From contig JAUCBJ010002702.1 of assembly GCA_032718475.1 (NCBI GenBank), positions 1 through 28,069 on the forward strand: 28,069 nt of DNA, read 5' to 3'. The notes beneath the pieces are model-generated. The model saw only the letters and a program-made list of their open reading frames with translations. It made no database searches and was not told where the DNA came from. Origin of the DNA: Nemertoderma westbladi (lineage: Eukaryota > Xenacoelomorpha > Nemertodermatida > Nemertodermatidae). Position numbers and translations under genes: made by a program. This document shows, piece by piece, positions 1 through 9,069 of this stretch. Position 1 is the stretch's first letter. Each line of letters starts with the position of its first letter.

Positions 1-19
1 TTGAGATTGGGGACGTCTA

Positions 20-113
20 TTTACACCAAAAACACACAAAAACGCACAAAACACACAAAAATTCACAAAAACACACAAAAACATACAAAAACACACAAAA
101 ACATACGGCACAT
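20..113. repeat. A/C-rich tandem repeat (ACACAAAAAC type)
   Basis: Short units of five A's followed by CACAC or CATAC repeat irregularly here. The reverse complement resembles the much longer TTTTTGTGTG array at 8224-8711, so the same kind of satellite occurs twice in the window in opposite orientation. The array lies outside the LINE, whose left target repeat begins at 140. The open frame across it is only a by-product of composition. Confidence 0.85.
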
Positions 114-139
114 AAATGAAATGCCTGCAAACCTGAATC

Positions 140-152
140 TGAACGATAATTA
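140..152. repeat. left 13-bp target-site repeat of the LINE
   Basis: TGAACGATAATTA here is repeated exactly at 3131-3143. The two copies bracket the whole LINE coding remnant, as expected for target-primed reverse transcription. The LINE's 3' end (minus strand) abuts this copy. Confidence 0.8.
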
Positions 153-163
153 CTACTACACTA

Positions 164-786
164 CTAGGTCGAGCGAACTCGGACAGTGGAAATGAGATCC
201 TTCCAGGCTTCCCGATTCTCCATAGTTGTCGCAATTTCGTTTCTCCCAAGTTCAGTATCCCTTTCAAGTTGATCTATATATGTTATGGCCGGTCGTCCAC
301 GACTACGCTTTCCATGAGTTGGTTGCCAGAAAAGTAGATCTGATATGACCTCGTCTTTACTTCGCCAGCAGTGCCCACTGAATCTTAATCTGCGTTCACG
401 GAGGGTGGTTGATACAGGTGGTATTGTACCATAAAGCTCGGTGTTTGTCATGTGTTGTCTCCAGCTGATGTTTAGGGCTGCCCTTAGTAGTCTTGTGTAG
501 CAACCATCAATTCGTTGTTCAAGTGATTTATTCAGTGTCCAGGTCTCACCCCCGTATAAAAATACACTTTCCACTGTGGCTCGAAAGAACTTAGTCTTCA
601 GGTGCCTGGAGAGATCTGATTTCCAGATGGTATCCATTTTTGATGAGCTACCCAAGCCTTTGCTTTCCTAACTTCTATGTCCTTTTTGCTACTCTCTATC
701 CATGATCCAAGGTACTGGAAGTCATCGACCTTCCTTAGTTGATTATTATCAATGGTTGTCAAGTTTCCATCAACAGTAAAGGTCAT
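164..786 (-). pseudogene. LINE ORF2 C-terminal part (post-RT region)
   Basis: Two overlapping minus-strand frames (598-786 and 164-655) together make the region after the RT palm. The upstream part contains DDFQYLGSWI, typical of the LINE region just after the catalytic palm. The downstream part contains SVFLYGGETWTL and then RLRFSGHCWR and KRSRGRPAITYIDQL, standard C-terminal motifs of RTE/jockey-like polymerases. The frame changes near 633-645 at a run of T's on the plus strand (A's in sense); a one-base loss there would explain it. The gene ends with a stop at 164-166, and the 3' untranslated region is almost absent. A second frameshift near 810-816 separates this part from the RT segment. 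Confidence 0.85.
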
Positions 787-806
787 GAATACGGTCTTGG
801 TAGCAT

Positions 807-1879
807 TTACAGTATATGCAATCCAACCTCCTTAGCAGCCCTCTCCACTTTATTTAGTAGAAGCTGTGTATCTGCTAGCGTATTAGAGAGCAGGGCGATG
901 TCATCCGCAAAGTCGGTGTCTGTGACTGTAGTTGCCGGATATCTACTACTTCTGCGTTCTTGAAGTGTGAATCCCAGATCTTCACCCTTTGTGGCCGTCC
1001 TCATTGCGTAATCCAGCACAATTACAAATAGTAATGGTGCTAATGTGTCACCTTGCAGTACGCCAGCCAGGATTGAGAAAAACTCAGTTTCACCATCTGG
1101 TGAGAGTACCTGCGCTTCTGTGTCACAATATAACAATCCAATGCCAGCAACAATTACTTCTGGTATTCCATAAACTCTTAGGATTTCAAGCATTTTACCT
1201 CTATGGATGGAGTCGAATGCCTTCTTGAAGTCCACAATAAAAGTCATGACTGCGGGGAGATTCTTTGACTTAATTCCTTCAATCAGTCTCCGTAGTGCAA
1301 GTATCTGAGCTATTGTTGATCTACTTGGTCGAAATCCGTTTTGGCTCTTACGCAGTAGTTTCTCTATGTGAGGCCTAATCCTATATAGAATCATTTTATT
1401 CTATATTTTGGCAGCTACCACAAGCAGACAGATCCCACGATAGTTTGTTGGTATGCCGAGGTCTCCTTTCTTGGGGAGAGGCTTTAGTTGACCTTTAGTC
1501 CAAATTGGTGGTGGCTTTTCCCCTTTTAACATCCGGTTGCAAACATTCAATAATGGTCTATTTAGCACTCCGGTTTTCCATACCTCCGCTGGGATTTCAT
1601 CTAATCCACTCGCTTTATTATTGGACATGCTTTTAATGCTTCTTTGGAGTTCGACAGGTGTGAAGTCCCCTGTTTCTATAGGTAGTGTCTTGTCATATAT
1701 ATTCCTTGTAGGGCTGACCTCGATGTTTGGTGGCTGCCCAAGCAAGTTGCTGAAGTGATTTTTCCACTTCCCAACACGTTCTTCAGGACTATTGGCTTTG
1801 AGGCGCCCCTTTGCACAACTTTTCCGACCAGATACCTCATTTACAGTTTGCCAGGTAAGTCTTGATTGTTGCTGTATGT
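807..1879 (-). pseudogene. LINE reverse transcriptase domain, one internal stop
   Basis: In element order this frame shows NYRGICLL (RT motif 1), QNGFRPSRST (motif 2), DFKKAFDSIHR (motif A, first catalytic aspartate), GVLQGDTLAPLLF (motif B) and FADDIALLS (motif C, FADD at 900-911). All catalytic acidic residues are present. One in-frame TAG at 1401-1403 interrupts it, and codons on both sides stay in the same frame, so this is a point nonsense change where related elements usually carry tyrosine. The upstream end joins the endonuclease frame across the 371-bp insertion at 1880-2250. The frame is lost near 807-816 just after the palm. The enzyme would have copied element RNA at a nicked target, but this copy cannot make it. 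Confidence 0.9.
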
Positions 1880-2250
1880 GAGCAGTTGTAATTATTAATG
1901 TTGTATATTCATACATAATATATCATATATATATATTAGTACCGCACAGTAATGTAATGTAAATCTAAATTGTAGTAATGTAAAGTAAATTTAAGTAATT
2001 AACTAATATGTAAGTAGCACAAAAAAAAAACAAGGAAAAACACAAATAAGTATTGAGACACTAGAAAATATCTAGAACGACGATACATATTTCAAAATTT
2101 CAATTAGTTCTTCAGATGAGAAATCTGGTACTGTACAGTAGTCTCATCGAAATACAGTAGCAATCAATAATTTCTTTACACAATTTAACTCGCCAGTTAT
2201 CAGGTGGAGAAGGCACATATCTAACTGAAGCATATTGCTTCAGTTTTATC
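1880..2250. mobile_element. 371-bp unclassified insertion inside the LINE
   Basis: The block is AT-rich, non-coding and flanked by exact 8-bp repeats CTGTATGT at 1872-1879 and 2251-2258. Removing the block plus one repeat puts the LINE endonuclease and RT segments directly in frame, so the boundaries are well supported. Eight bases is the hAT-type duplication length, but the ends (GAGCAGTTG and TTTTATC) are not inverted repeats. The right end carries a perfect 10-bp-stem hairpin at 2223-2245. A ten-A run lies inside near 2021. It could be a hAT-derived MITE with eroded ends, a SINE, or something else. Confidence 0.75.
2223..2245. repeat. perfect hairpin at end of the 371-bp insertion
   Basis: AACTGAAGCA and TGCTTCAGTT form a 10-bp perfect stem around a three-base loop, five bases inside the right end of the insertion. 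It resembles the subterminal hairpin of Helitron-like elements, though those do not make an 8-bp target duplication. Confidence 0.7.
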
Positions 2251-3105
2251 CTGTATGTACTTTTCCTGGCTGATGTTGTAGGCCAATTTAAGATCGTCCT
2301 TAGCTTTCTCAACCTTGTTAATGTTTTCGGTTGTTGGTTGTTCGGTTTTAACTTTGTAGGCTATCTTAAGATCTTCTCTCTTACAAGTAACCTCAGAGTT
2401 TTGCCATGGCACATACTGTTTTCGTTTAGGTTTCTGGGGGATATGCCTCTTAGCTGATTCCTTGTGGGCTGTTATTATATTCTGGTATATTGAATCGGTG
2501 GATTGGTCTTCATCCATTGACTGAAGTGCTTCAAAGCGGTTTTGAACTTCTACTGTATAAGCATCCTTTACAGCATTGTCAGTTCTGAGTTTCTCCCAGT
2601 CATAGTTGATTTGCTTGCTTGTCCTGGGTTTGCTGGCTCTCAAACTGAGTCTGATCTCTGCAGTCACAATTCTGTGGGCCGAACCAATTAGGTTGAACGA
2701 GCTGTATGCCTCGCAGTTGATCATGCTATTTCTCCACTTTTTGTTTATAAGGATGTAATCCAGTTGTGCTTTGATTCCATTAGGGTATTGAAAGGTCCAT
2801 AGCTTACCCTTACTCTTTTCGAATGTGTTGTTTGTTGGTATCAATTCACATTCTTCCATTAGGTCTAAAAGTAAGTACCCATTTCTGTTAGAACTGGTGT
2901 TATAGGTGTAACCCTTGATGTCTTCCGGGCCAATTTGCGCATTCAGGTCACCAGCAATGACTTTAACATTGTGTTTCGGGATGTCCTTAATAAATCCAGT
3001 CAGTTCTTCATAAAACTTGACTGCTTGTTCTGGCTCTGATGCATTGGTTGGACTGTAGCAACATATAACTGTTGTCTTGGGATTCCCATCAAATGTTGCG
3101 ATCAT
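2251..3105 (-). pseudogene. LINE AP-like endonuclease domain, N-terminus lost
   Basis: The minus-strand frame starts at an internal ATG at 3105 and reads VICCYSPTNAS, then IAGDLNAQIG with the catalytic D and N of the exonuclease-endonuclease-phosphatase fold, then KLWTFQYPNG and AQLDYILI, and a SAHRIVTAEIRL motif with the terminal catalytic H. The first endonuclease motifs (N and E residues) are missing because the copy is truncated at about 3130. After the domain comes a lysine-rich linker up to the insertion junction, where the frame enters the 371-bp block and stops at 2221. The intact enzyme nicks target DNA to prime reverse transcription. This remnant is non-functional. Confidence 0.88.
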
Positions 3106-3130
3106 AACCCTGGAATTTATAGATTCGATG

Positions 3131-3143
3131 TGAACGATAATTA
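3131..3143. repeat. right 13-bp target-site repeat of the LINE
   Basis: Exact copy of the 13 bases at 140-152, just beyond the truncated 5' end of the minus-strand LINE. Confidence 0.8.
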
Positions 3144-4101
3144 ATTACAGAATTATCATTGCGGTTTGGGTTGTTGTCTGTTTGTATGCCTGTTTGTATG
3201 CATGTTTGTCTGTATGGTGTGGATGTAATTAATTGTAATCCAAAACGCAAATAATTATTGCTGAAATGGCTATAGGCATAGTCCAGTAGTCTACGCTCGC
3301 TAGGCCTACAGGTACTTTCAGTATAAATTAGATCATTGATGCCCTCGATCCTCTGTGGAATTCCCATGGAACATCACATTGTCTGGGCGGATGCATTGCG
3401 CTTATTACATCTAAACATTACTATGATTGTGATCAGGTTATGGTTGATATAAGATGATGATGCCTTTGATAAATTGCGCAAACTGCGATTATTACAGTGG
3501 ACAGTGGTTGCGTTTCCCCAACATATCTCTTTTCAAGCTTGGTGAGAATAACTCTTCCGGGAAGAAAAATATACTCGATTTATGACTACCAACAACCTGT
3601 CATCTGATCCATCATATGTTGACGTCACAATGAATTCTCCCTGAATCTGAAACTACAGTACTACAGTAGCTCGATTCATCATACTTTATCATTATACACA
3701 CTGTGTCTGTATTTCATATTCCCTATCCTATGCTTAATATTATTATGATGATCATTATTATGGTGTCCGGATATTGCAAATAATTTATTACTAATTCATG
3801 TATTGTGTAAAGAAATATTATACTGCATTTTTTTGTAAGAGTTGGGTCCAAAGGTGCCAAATTATGGTTGAATTGAATGGCCGTGGTAAAACTAATTATT
3901 TGTTACATGCAGACATGCCAAAGCAAGACCAGTTATAAACCTCACTGCTTATATGTTCTAAGTTTTTTTCCCATATGTAATAGGCCTACGTAATTTTATT
4001 CTTAAATTGGTCCTTCATTGTTGCTTAATTCTTTAATAAAAGATAGAGCGATTGCGATATTGTGTTACAAAATAAATTGAACTGTTTTTCACATAAATAT
4101 A
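3144..4101. other. AT-rich spacer without a recognisable gene
   Basis: The sequence between the LINE and the Gypsy element is AT-rich. Near 3175-3225 there is an irregular GTTTGTNTG repeat. Short open frames are not supported by any motif. No RNA gene or TE domain was recognised. Confidence 0.6.
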
Positions 4102-4105
4102 CTGT
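4102..4105. repeat. 4-bp target duplication (CTGT), left of Gypsy element
   Basis: CTGT directly precedes the 5' LTR and is repeated at 8158-8161 after the 3' LTR. Four bases is normal for Ty3/Gypsy integration. The preceding A is also shared if the last LTR base is counted, so 5 bp cannot be excluded. Confidence 0.8.
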
Positions 4106-4288
4106 TGTGGCAGCCCCACATACATTGTACAGTCTCAGAAACTTTGTTATTACGGTCGCCTAGCAACCCTAGAGATGAAGTCTAGGCCGACTTACAGAAT
4201 TGTACCACGGTACTGCAGTATGCCTTCAGCAATCACTCGAACTTGAGTTATATACGTTTTCGTTTCGTGGCTGGACGCCATCGCCACA
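4106..4288 (+). repeat. 5' LTR of Gypsy element
   Basis: 183 bp, begins TGTGGC and ends GCCACA, a 6-bp terminal inverted repeat. A TATA-like TTATATACG at 4248-4256 could be the core promoter. It is identical to 7975-8157 except at 4277. The length is short for a Gypsy LTR. Confidence 0.95.
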
Positions 4289-4306
4289 TTGGTGACCCAG
4301 CGTCTC
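4289..4306 (+). promoter_or_regulatory. putative primer-binding site of Gypsy element
   Basis: The sequence directly after the 5' LTR starts TTGGTGACCCAGCG. TGG complements the CCA end of a tRNA and sits one base from the LTR. The exact tRNA was not identified. Confidence 0.6.
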
Positions 4307-4393
4307 AAGACGAACTCTTGAGACCGCGACTCGCAACACGATCCTGCAATCGAACTGGAACAGCCACCGACGACCGAAACTGTGTTGACGACA

Positions 4394-6790
4394 ATGGCCG
4401 AAGCGACCGCCAACGCCGTTTCTATTAAACTGCCTCCATTCTGGACCACCCAACCCGAGGTGTGGTTCGCCCAGGCGGAGGCGCAGTTCCACATTCGGAG
4501 CATCACCGAGGACGCTACCAAATATTATTACGTGGTGGGGGCCCTCGACCAGGAGACAGCCGCTCGCCTCCTAAAACTCATACGGAACCCTCCAGCTACT
4601 GATAAGTACCTCAAACTCAAGGGCCAACTTCTCAAGGCCTTCGGGCTCTCCCGACGCGAGCGCGCAGCCCGACTCTGGGACCTCGACGGCCTCGGTGACC
4701 GGCGCCCCTCGCAACTCCTCGGAGAAATGCAGGCGCTCCTCGGCGACGACAATGCGGGGGCGGGACTCCTCTTCGAGGAGGCCTTCCTCCGGCAGATGCC
4801 CGCCGCAATCCGCCTCCAACTCGCGGAGGAGGACTTCCGCGACCTCGACAGGGTTGCGGACCGGGCCGACGCGCTGTGGGAGGCCTCCCGGCAGACCTCA
4901 CGCGCAGCCCACGCCGTCAGGAAACCGACGCCGGTCCCGCCACAGCGAACCGGCAAGAACTCCTCGTCGGTGTCGACTCCGTACAAAACGTACATCCGAA
5001 CGTACGGCGACCGCTCCGTCAAACTCGACTTCCACTATCGCCGGTTCCAGTGGAAGTTTATCGCGGCCGACGTCGCCCAGCCTCTCCTCGGAGCCGACTT
5101 CCTCCGAGCGAACAACATGTTGGTCGACCTGAGAGGCCGCCGTCTGGTCGACGCCGAGACGTTGACCTCGATCCCGTACGGGCGGACTACGGGCCACGCC
5201 CCCCACCTCGGTTCTGTCACCGCCTCGGACGACGAGTTCGCTCGGCTCCTCGCCGAGTTCCCCGATATTACGATCCCTCGGTTCTCTGACCCCACCGCGA
5301 AACACGGGGTCGAACATTACATCCCCACCGAGGGACCCCCGGTCTACTCCCGCGCCCGTCGTCTGCCTCCAGACAAACTCGAGATCGCGCGGGACGAGTT
5401 CCGGAAGATGGAGGAGATGGGGATCATCCGCCGGTCCAACAGTCCCTGGGCGTCACCCCTCCACATGGCCCCTAAACCCTCGGGTGGATGGCGGCCGTGT
5501 GGCGACTACCGACGCCTCAACGACGCCACGACTCCGGACCGGTACCCCATCCCCCATATCCAGGACTTCTCCTCCAGACTGGCAGGGGCGAAGATCTTTT
5601 CTAAGATCGATCTGGTGCGCGGCTACCACCAGATCCCCGTAACCGAGGCCGACATCGCCAAGACCGCGGTTATAACCCCGTTCGGCCTGTTTGAATTCCT
5701 TCGAATGCCGTTCGGGCTGAAGAACGCGGCCCAGGCCTTCCAGAGACTGATGGACACAGTGTGCCAGGGACTCGACTTCCTCTTCGTCTACCTAGACGAC
5801 GTCCTCGTCGCGAGTCGGTCCCCCAAGGAACACCGTGACCACCTCCATCAGCTCTTCACGCGCCTCCAAGAACACGGCCTCGTGATCAACCTCGCCAAGT
5901 GCGAGTTCGGTCGGTCGACCATCGACTTCCTCGGCCACCGAATCTCGGCCCACGGCGCCGTCCCGCTCCCCGACAAGGTCGCCGCCATCCGGGAGTTCAC
6001 CCAGCCGACCACCGTCAAGGGCCTTCAGGAGTTCGTGGGGATGGTGAACTTCTATCATCGGTTCGTCCCCGCGGCCGCCGCCATCATGCGGTCCCTCTAC
6101 GCGGCCCTTGCCGGTAAACCCAAGTCCCTCGACTGGACCCCCGACATGGCGGCGGCGTTCCGGAACGCCAAGGAAGCCCTCGCCAACGCCACGATGCTCG
6201 CCCACCCCAACGCCAACGCACCGACGGCGCTCACCGTGGACGCATCCGGCACGGCGGTGGGCGCCGTTCTAGAACAGCTCGTCGGCGACTCGTGGCGCCC
6301 CCTGGCGTTCTTCAGCCGCCAACTTCGACCCCCGGAGGTGAAGTACAGCGCGTTCGACCGGGAACTCCTCGCGCTGTACCTCGCTGTCCGCCATTTCTGG
6401 TACTACCTGGAGGGCCGCGTATTCACCGCATACACAGACCACAAACCCCTGACGTTCGCATTCGCCAAGATCAGCGACCCGTGGTCGAATCGGCAACAAC
6501 GGCACATCGCCTACATTTCCGAGTTCACCACGGCGATCGAACACGTTGCCGGCAAAGACAACTGTGTGGCGGATGCGCTCTCCAGGACTACCGTCAGCGC
6601 GGTTCGAACCCTCCTCCCCGGCCTCGACTACACGGCTATGGCGAGTGCCCAACTCGCCGACCCCGAGCTGCCAACCTACCGCTCCGCCGTGTCCAGCCTC
6701 CAACTGGAAGACGTCCCGCTCGCCCCCGCCAACGTCACTCTTCTTTGCGACGTTTCTCTCGGACACCCGCGCCCCGTCATCCCCGTCGCC
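4394..6790 (+). pseudogene. Gypsy gag - (protease remnant) - RT - RNase H
   Basis: I take the ATG at 4394 rather than the upstream GTG. Residues 1 to about 195 are gag ([30 protein letters not shown]). The CCHC knuckle and the protease D-T/S-G are absent: gag runs in frame at about 4960-4990 straight into the end of the protease ([11 protein letters not shown]). RT follows with [46 protein letters not shown] and the YLDD box at 5789-5800. RNase H has [35 protein letters not shown] and [11 protein letters not shown]. The frame leaves the true coding sequence near 6791; what follows it (to 7714) is out-of-frame arginine/proline-rich text. No gag/pol frameshift separates gag from pol here. Confidence 0.93.
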
Positions 6791-6791
6791 T

Positions 6792-7946
6792 GTGCGACGG
6801 CGCGTCTTCGACGCCCTACACGGCCTGTCTCACCCCGGCGCTCGTACCACCAAGAAACTCGTCGCCGACAGGTTCGTGTGGCACGGCCTCCGCAAAGAGG
6901 TGGGCGAGTGGGCGAAGACCTGCATCCCTTGCCAGTCTTCCAAGGTGCAACGCCACGTCCGCGCGCCCCTCGGCACCTTCGCCACCCCCCACCGCCGGTT
7001 CGACCACATCCACGTGGATCTGGTCGGCCCTCTACCACCATCGCGCGGGTTCACTCACCTGCTGACGATGGTAGACCGGTTCACTCGGTGGCCAGAGGCC
7101 GTGCCCCTCACCGAGACCTCCACCGAGAGTTGCGCCCGGGCTCTCATCTCCAACTGGATATCTCGGTTCGGCGTCCCCGCGGATCTCTCCTCCGACCGCG
7201 GTTCGCAGTTTACCTCCCAGCTCTGGTCCGCCGTCAACCAGCTGCTGGGCACCCAACTGCACCGCACCACGGCCTACCACCCGCAGGCGAACGGACTGGT
7301 GGAACGTTTCCACCGCCACCTAAAGTCCGCCCTGCGGGCCTCGCTCACCGGCCCCGATTGGGTCGACGAGTTGCCGTGGGTTCTCCTCGGAATCCGGACT
7401 GCTCCCAAGGAAGACTTGGGGACCTCCTCCGCCGAGCTGGTCTACGGTGCCCCCCTCACCGTCCCGGGCGAGTTCCTTCCGCCGGCTACGAGCGCCCAGC
7501 ACTCGCCGTCCACGATCCTCCCTCAACTCCGGGATACGGTCGGGCGGTTCGCTCCGGTACCGACGTCACGCCACGGACTGACTCCGTCGTCGGTTCCACC
7601 GGACCTCCACGACGCTACCTACGTTTTCGTCTGGCGCGACGCCCACCGGACGCCATTCGAACGCCCCTACGAGGGGCCTTACAAGGTCCTCACCCCCGGA
7701 CCCAAAACATTTAAGATCGAGATGGGCGGTCGAACTGAAACGATTTCAGTCGACCGACTCAAACCGGCCCATCTCGATTTTACCGAGCCGGTCGTTATCG
7801 GCCAACCGCGGCGCCGAGGTCGACCCCCGAACGCACCTCCGGTACCTCCTACACCGCCGGTACTAACGCAAAGACCACCAACCCCAACCCAACCGCCCGT
7901 ACAAACTCGATCGGGCCGGACGGTCCGTCCACCTGATTATCTGTAA
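6792..7946 (+). pseudogene. Gypsy integrase and C-terminal tail, in a shifted frame
   Basis: This frame starts one base after the RNase H frame ends and stops at TAA 7944-7946. It has the zinc-binding HHCC module (HPG...WHGL...CIPC), then the catalytic D-D(35)E core: [15 protein letters not shown] and GLVERFHR, with exactly 35 residues between the second D and the E. After the core comes a GPY/F module ([10 protein letters not shown]) and a proline-rich tail with an AT-hook-like RRRGRPPN and an ending TRSGRTVRPPDYL. There is no chromodomain. All catalytic residues are intact, so the only lesion is the frame break near 6791. A one-base insertion or two-base deletion (or an assembly error) is more likely than programmed frameshifting, because RNase H and integrase are normally fused. 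Confidence 0.92.
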
Positions 7947-7960
7947 TACGTTTCAAGACT

Positions 7961-7971
7961 GGGGGGGGGGG
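7961..7971 (+). promoter_or_regulatory. polypurine tract of Gypsy element (G11)
   Basis: Eleven G's followed by TCA lie directly before the 3' LTR at 7975. This is the expected place for plus-strand priming, although an all-G tract is unusual. Confidence 0.8.
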
Positions 7972-7974
7972 TCA

Positions 7975-8157
7975 TGTGGCAGCCCCACATACATTGTACA
8001 GTCTCAGAAACTTTGTTATTACGGTCGCCTAGCAACCCTAGAGATGAAGTCTAGGCCGACTTACAGAATTGTACCACGGTACTGCAGTATGCCTTCAGCA
8101 ATCACTCGAACTTGAGTTATATACGTTTTCGTTTCGTGGCTGGACACCATCGCCACA
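7975..8157 (+). repeat. 3' LTR of Gypsy element
   Basis: Copy of the 5' LTR, with A at 8146 in place of G at 4277. It ends GCCACA and is followed by CTGT (8158-8161), the target duplication. Confidence 0.95.
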
Positions 8158-8161
8158 CTGT
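8158..8161. repeat. 4-bp target duplication (CTGT), right of Gypsy element
   Basis: Matches 4102-4105. Confidence 0.8.
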
Positions 8162-8223
8162 ACAAGAGTAATAAACACTAATAGTGCTACTTTTCATACA
8201 ATAATGTAAATAGTTATTATAAT

Positions 8224-8711
8224 TTGTGTGTTTTATATGTTTTTGTTTGTTTTTGTGTGTTTTTGTTTGTTTTTGTGTGTTTTGTTTCTTTTTACATGTT
8301 TTGTTTGTTTTTGTTTGTTTTGTTTGTTTTTGTGTGCTTTTGTTTGTTTTTGTTTGTTTTTGTGTGTCTTTGTTTGTTTTTGTGTGTTTTTATTTGTTTT
8401 TGTGTGTTTTTGTTTGTTTTTGTGTGTCTTTGTTTGTTTTTGTGTGTTTTTGTTTATTTTTGTGTGTTTTGTTTGTTTTTGTGTGTTTATGTTTGTTTTT
8501 GTGTGTTTTTGTTTGTTTTTGTGTTTTTTTGTTTGTTTTGTGTGTTTTTGTGTGAATTGTATGTTTTTGTTTGTTTTGTATGTTTTTATTTGTTTTTAAT
8601 TGTTTATGTGTGTTTTTATTTGTTTTTGTGTGTTTTTGTTTGTTTTGTATGTTTTTATTTGTTTTTGTGTGTTTTTATTTGTTTATGTGTGTTTTTATTT
8701 GTTTTTGTGTG
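8224..8711. repeat. TTTTTGTGTG / TTTTTGTTTG satellite
   Basis: About 490 bp of alternating TGTTTTTG and TGTGTTTTTG units with scattered single-base variants. It is strand-asymmetric, with T and G on the plus strand and almost no C. All three plus frames are open because the sequence lacks stop codons, so the apparent proteins are artefacts. It directly abuts the left LTR of BEL-A. The motif is the complement of the repeat at 20-113. Confidence 0.95.
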
Positions 8712-8717
8712 TTAAAC

Positions 8718-9060
8718 TGAACTAAACTAAACACCAACCGGTAATATACTGCTCTAGGTTGGCCGTATTACTCAGCTGATGCCGTGCTGTCCCCCCATTG
8801 GCCGACAACCTAATTCTCGCCTTTACCTTTGCGGGAGTGTTTCCCCCCCCCCCCCCCCCCCACCGCTGCTGTTACTTTCCTTCTCCCCGGAGGCTTAACC
8901 TCTGACCCCCATTGTGTGCGGCCCTTTGGGGTTTGTTGTCCCCGTTTATTGGGGGTGATATGAGGTTGGTTGGTAATCAACCTCGTACTCCCCAATATTG
9001 CTTAAAGGCGCTCTTTCCCACTTTATGGGGGTTGGTGAGGCGGAATTGAATCCGCTCACA
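8718..9060 (-). repeat. BEL-A 3' LTR (left copy)
   Basis: Bounded by TGAACTAAAC on the left and CCGCTCACA on the right, so on the element strand it begins TGTGAGCGG. It contains a C19 run at 8843-8861. The left boundary could lie a few bases further left, because TAAACTGAAC is also shared with the other copy apart from a 5-bp indel. Confidence 0.88.
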
Positions 9061-9069
9061 CTCCCCCCC
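9061..9069 (-). promoter_or_regulatory. BEL-A polypurine tract
   Basis: On the element strand GGGGGGGAG immediately precedes the 3' LTR start TGTGAG, which confirms the LTR boundary and the minus orientation. Confidence 0.8.

Larger units (their letters stand above)
153..3130 (-). mobile_element. 5'-truncated non-LTR retrotransposon (LINE), decayed
   Basis: Read on the minus strand, the order is AP-like endonuclease (about 3105-2251), reverse transcriptase (about 1871-807) and a C-terminal region ending at the stop at 164. The stop is followed by only about ten bases of TAG-rich tail. Exact 13-bp direct repeats at 140-152 and 3131-3143 mark the ends. The 5' truncation removed the start of the endonuclease: the frame hits a stop just outside 3130. 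The very short, simple 3' tail and the RT and C-terminal sequence style fit the RTE/Ingi-like end of the LINE tree, but I cannot fix the clade. The copy is inactive: one nonsense codon (1401-1403), frameshifts near 810-816 and 633-645, and a 371-bp insertion (1880-2250). Confidence 0.9.
4106..8157 (+). mobile_element. Ty3/Gypsy LTR retrotransposon, recent but defective
   Basis: The element is 4,052 bp: a 183-bp LTR, a primer-binding region, a gag-pol frame, a G11 purine tract and a second 183-bp LTR, flanked by CTGT. Pol order is protease remnant, RT, RNase H, integrase, as in Ty3/Gypsy. The LTRs differ at one position by eye (G at 4277, A at 8146), implying recent insertion. Despite its youth it is broken: the zinc knuckle and protease active site are absent from the gag-pol junction, and a one-base-type frame change occurs near 6791. 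Coding sequence is strongly GC-rich at third positions, in sharp contrast to its AT-rich surroundings. Confidence 0.95.

Noticed and set aside
1880-2250. Helitron identity for the 371-bp insertion, because of its terminal hairpin
   Set aside because: Helitrons insert between A and T without an 8-bp duplication, and no CTRR end is present.
3089-3367. 92-codon minus ORF upstream of the LINE endonuclease
   Set aside because: It lies in another frame, largely outside the target repeat, and has no endonuclease motif.
6600-6615. GGTTCGAACC, resembling a tRNA B-box
   Set aside because: It lies inside Gypsy pol coding sequence, with no A-box or cloverleaf around it.
4528-7526. Many minus-strand and alternate-frame ORFs inside the Gypsy element
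   Set aside because: GC-rich third positions remove stops from other frames. None shows a family motif, while the plus frames contain all retroviral-type domains.
8224-8715. Long Phe/Val/Cys-rich open frames in all three plus frames
   Set aside because: They come from a stop-free T/G satellite. All frames being open at once is a composition artefact.
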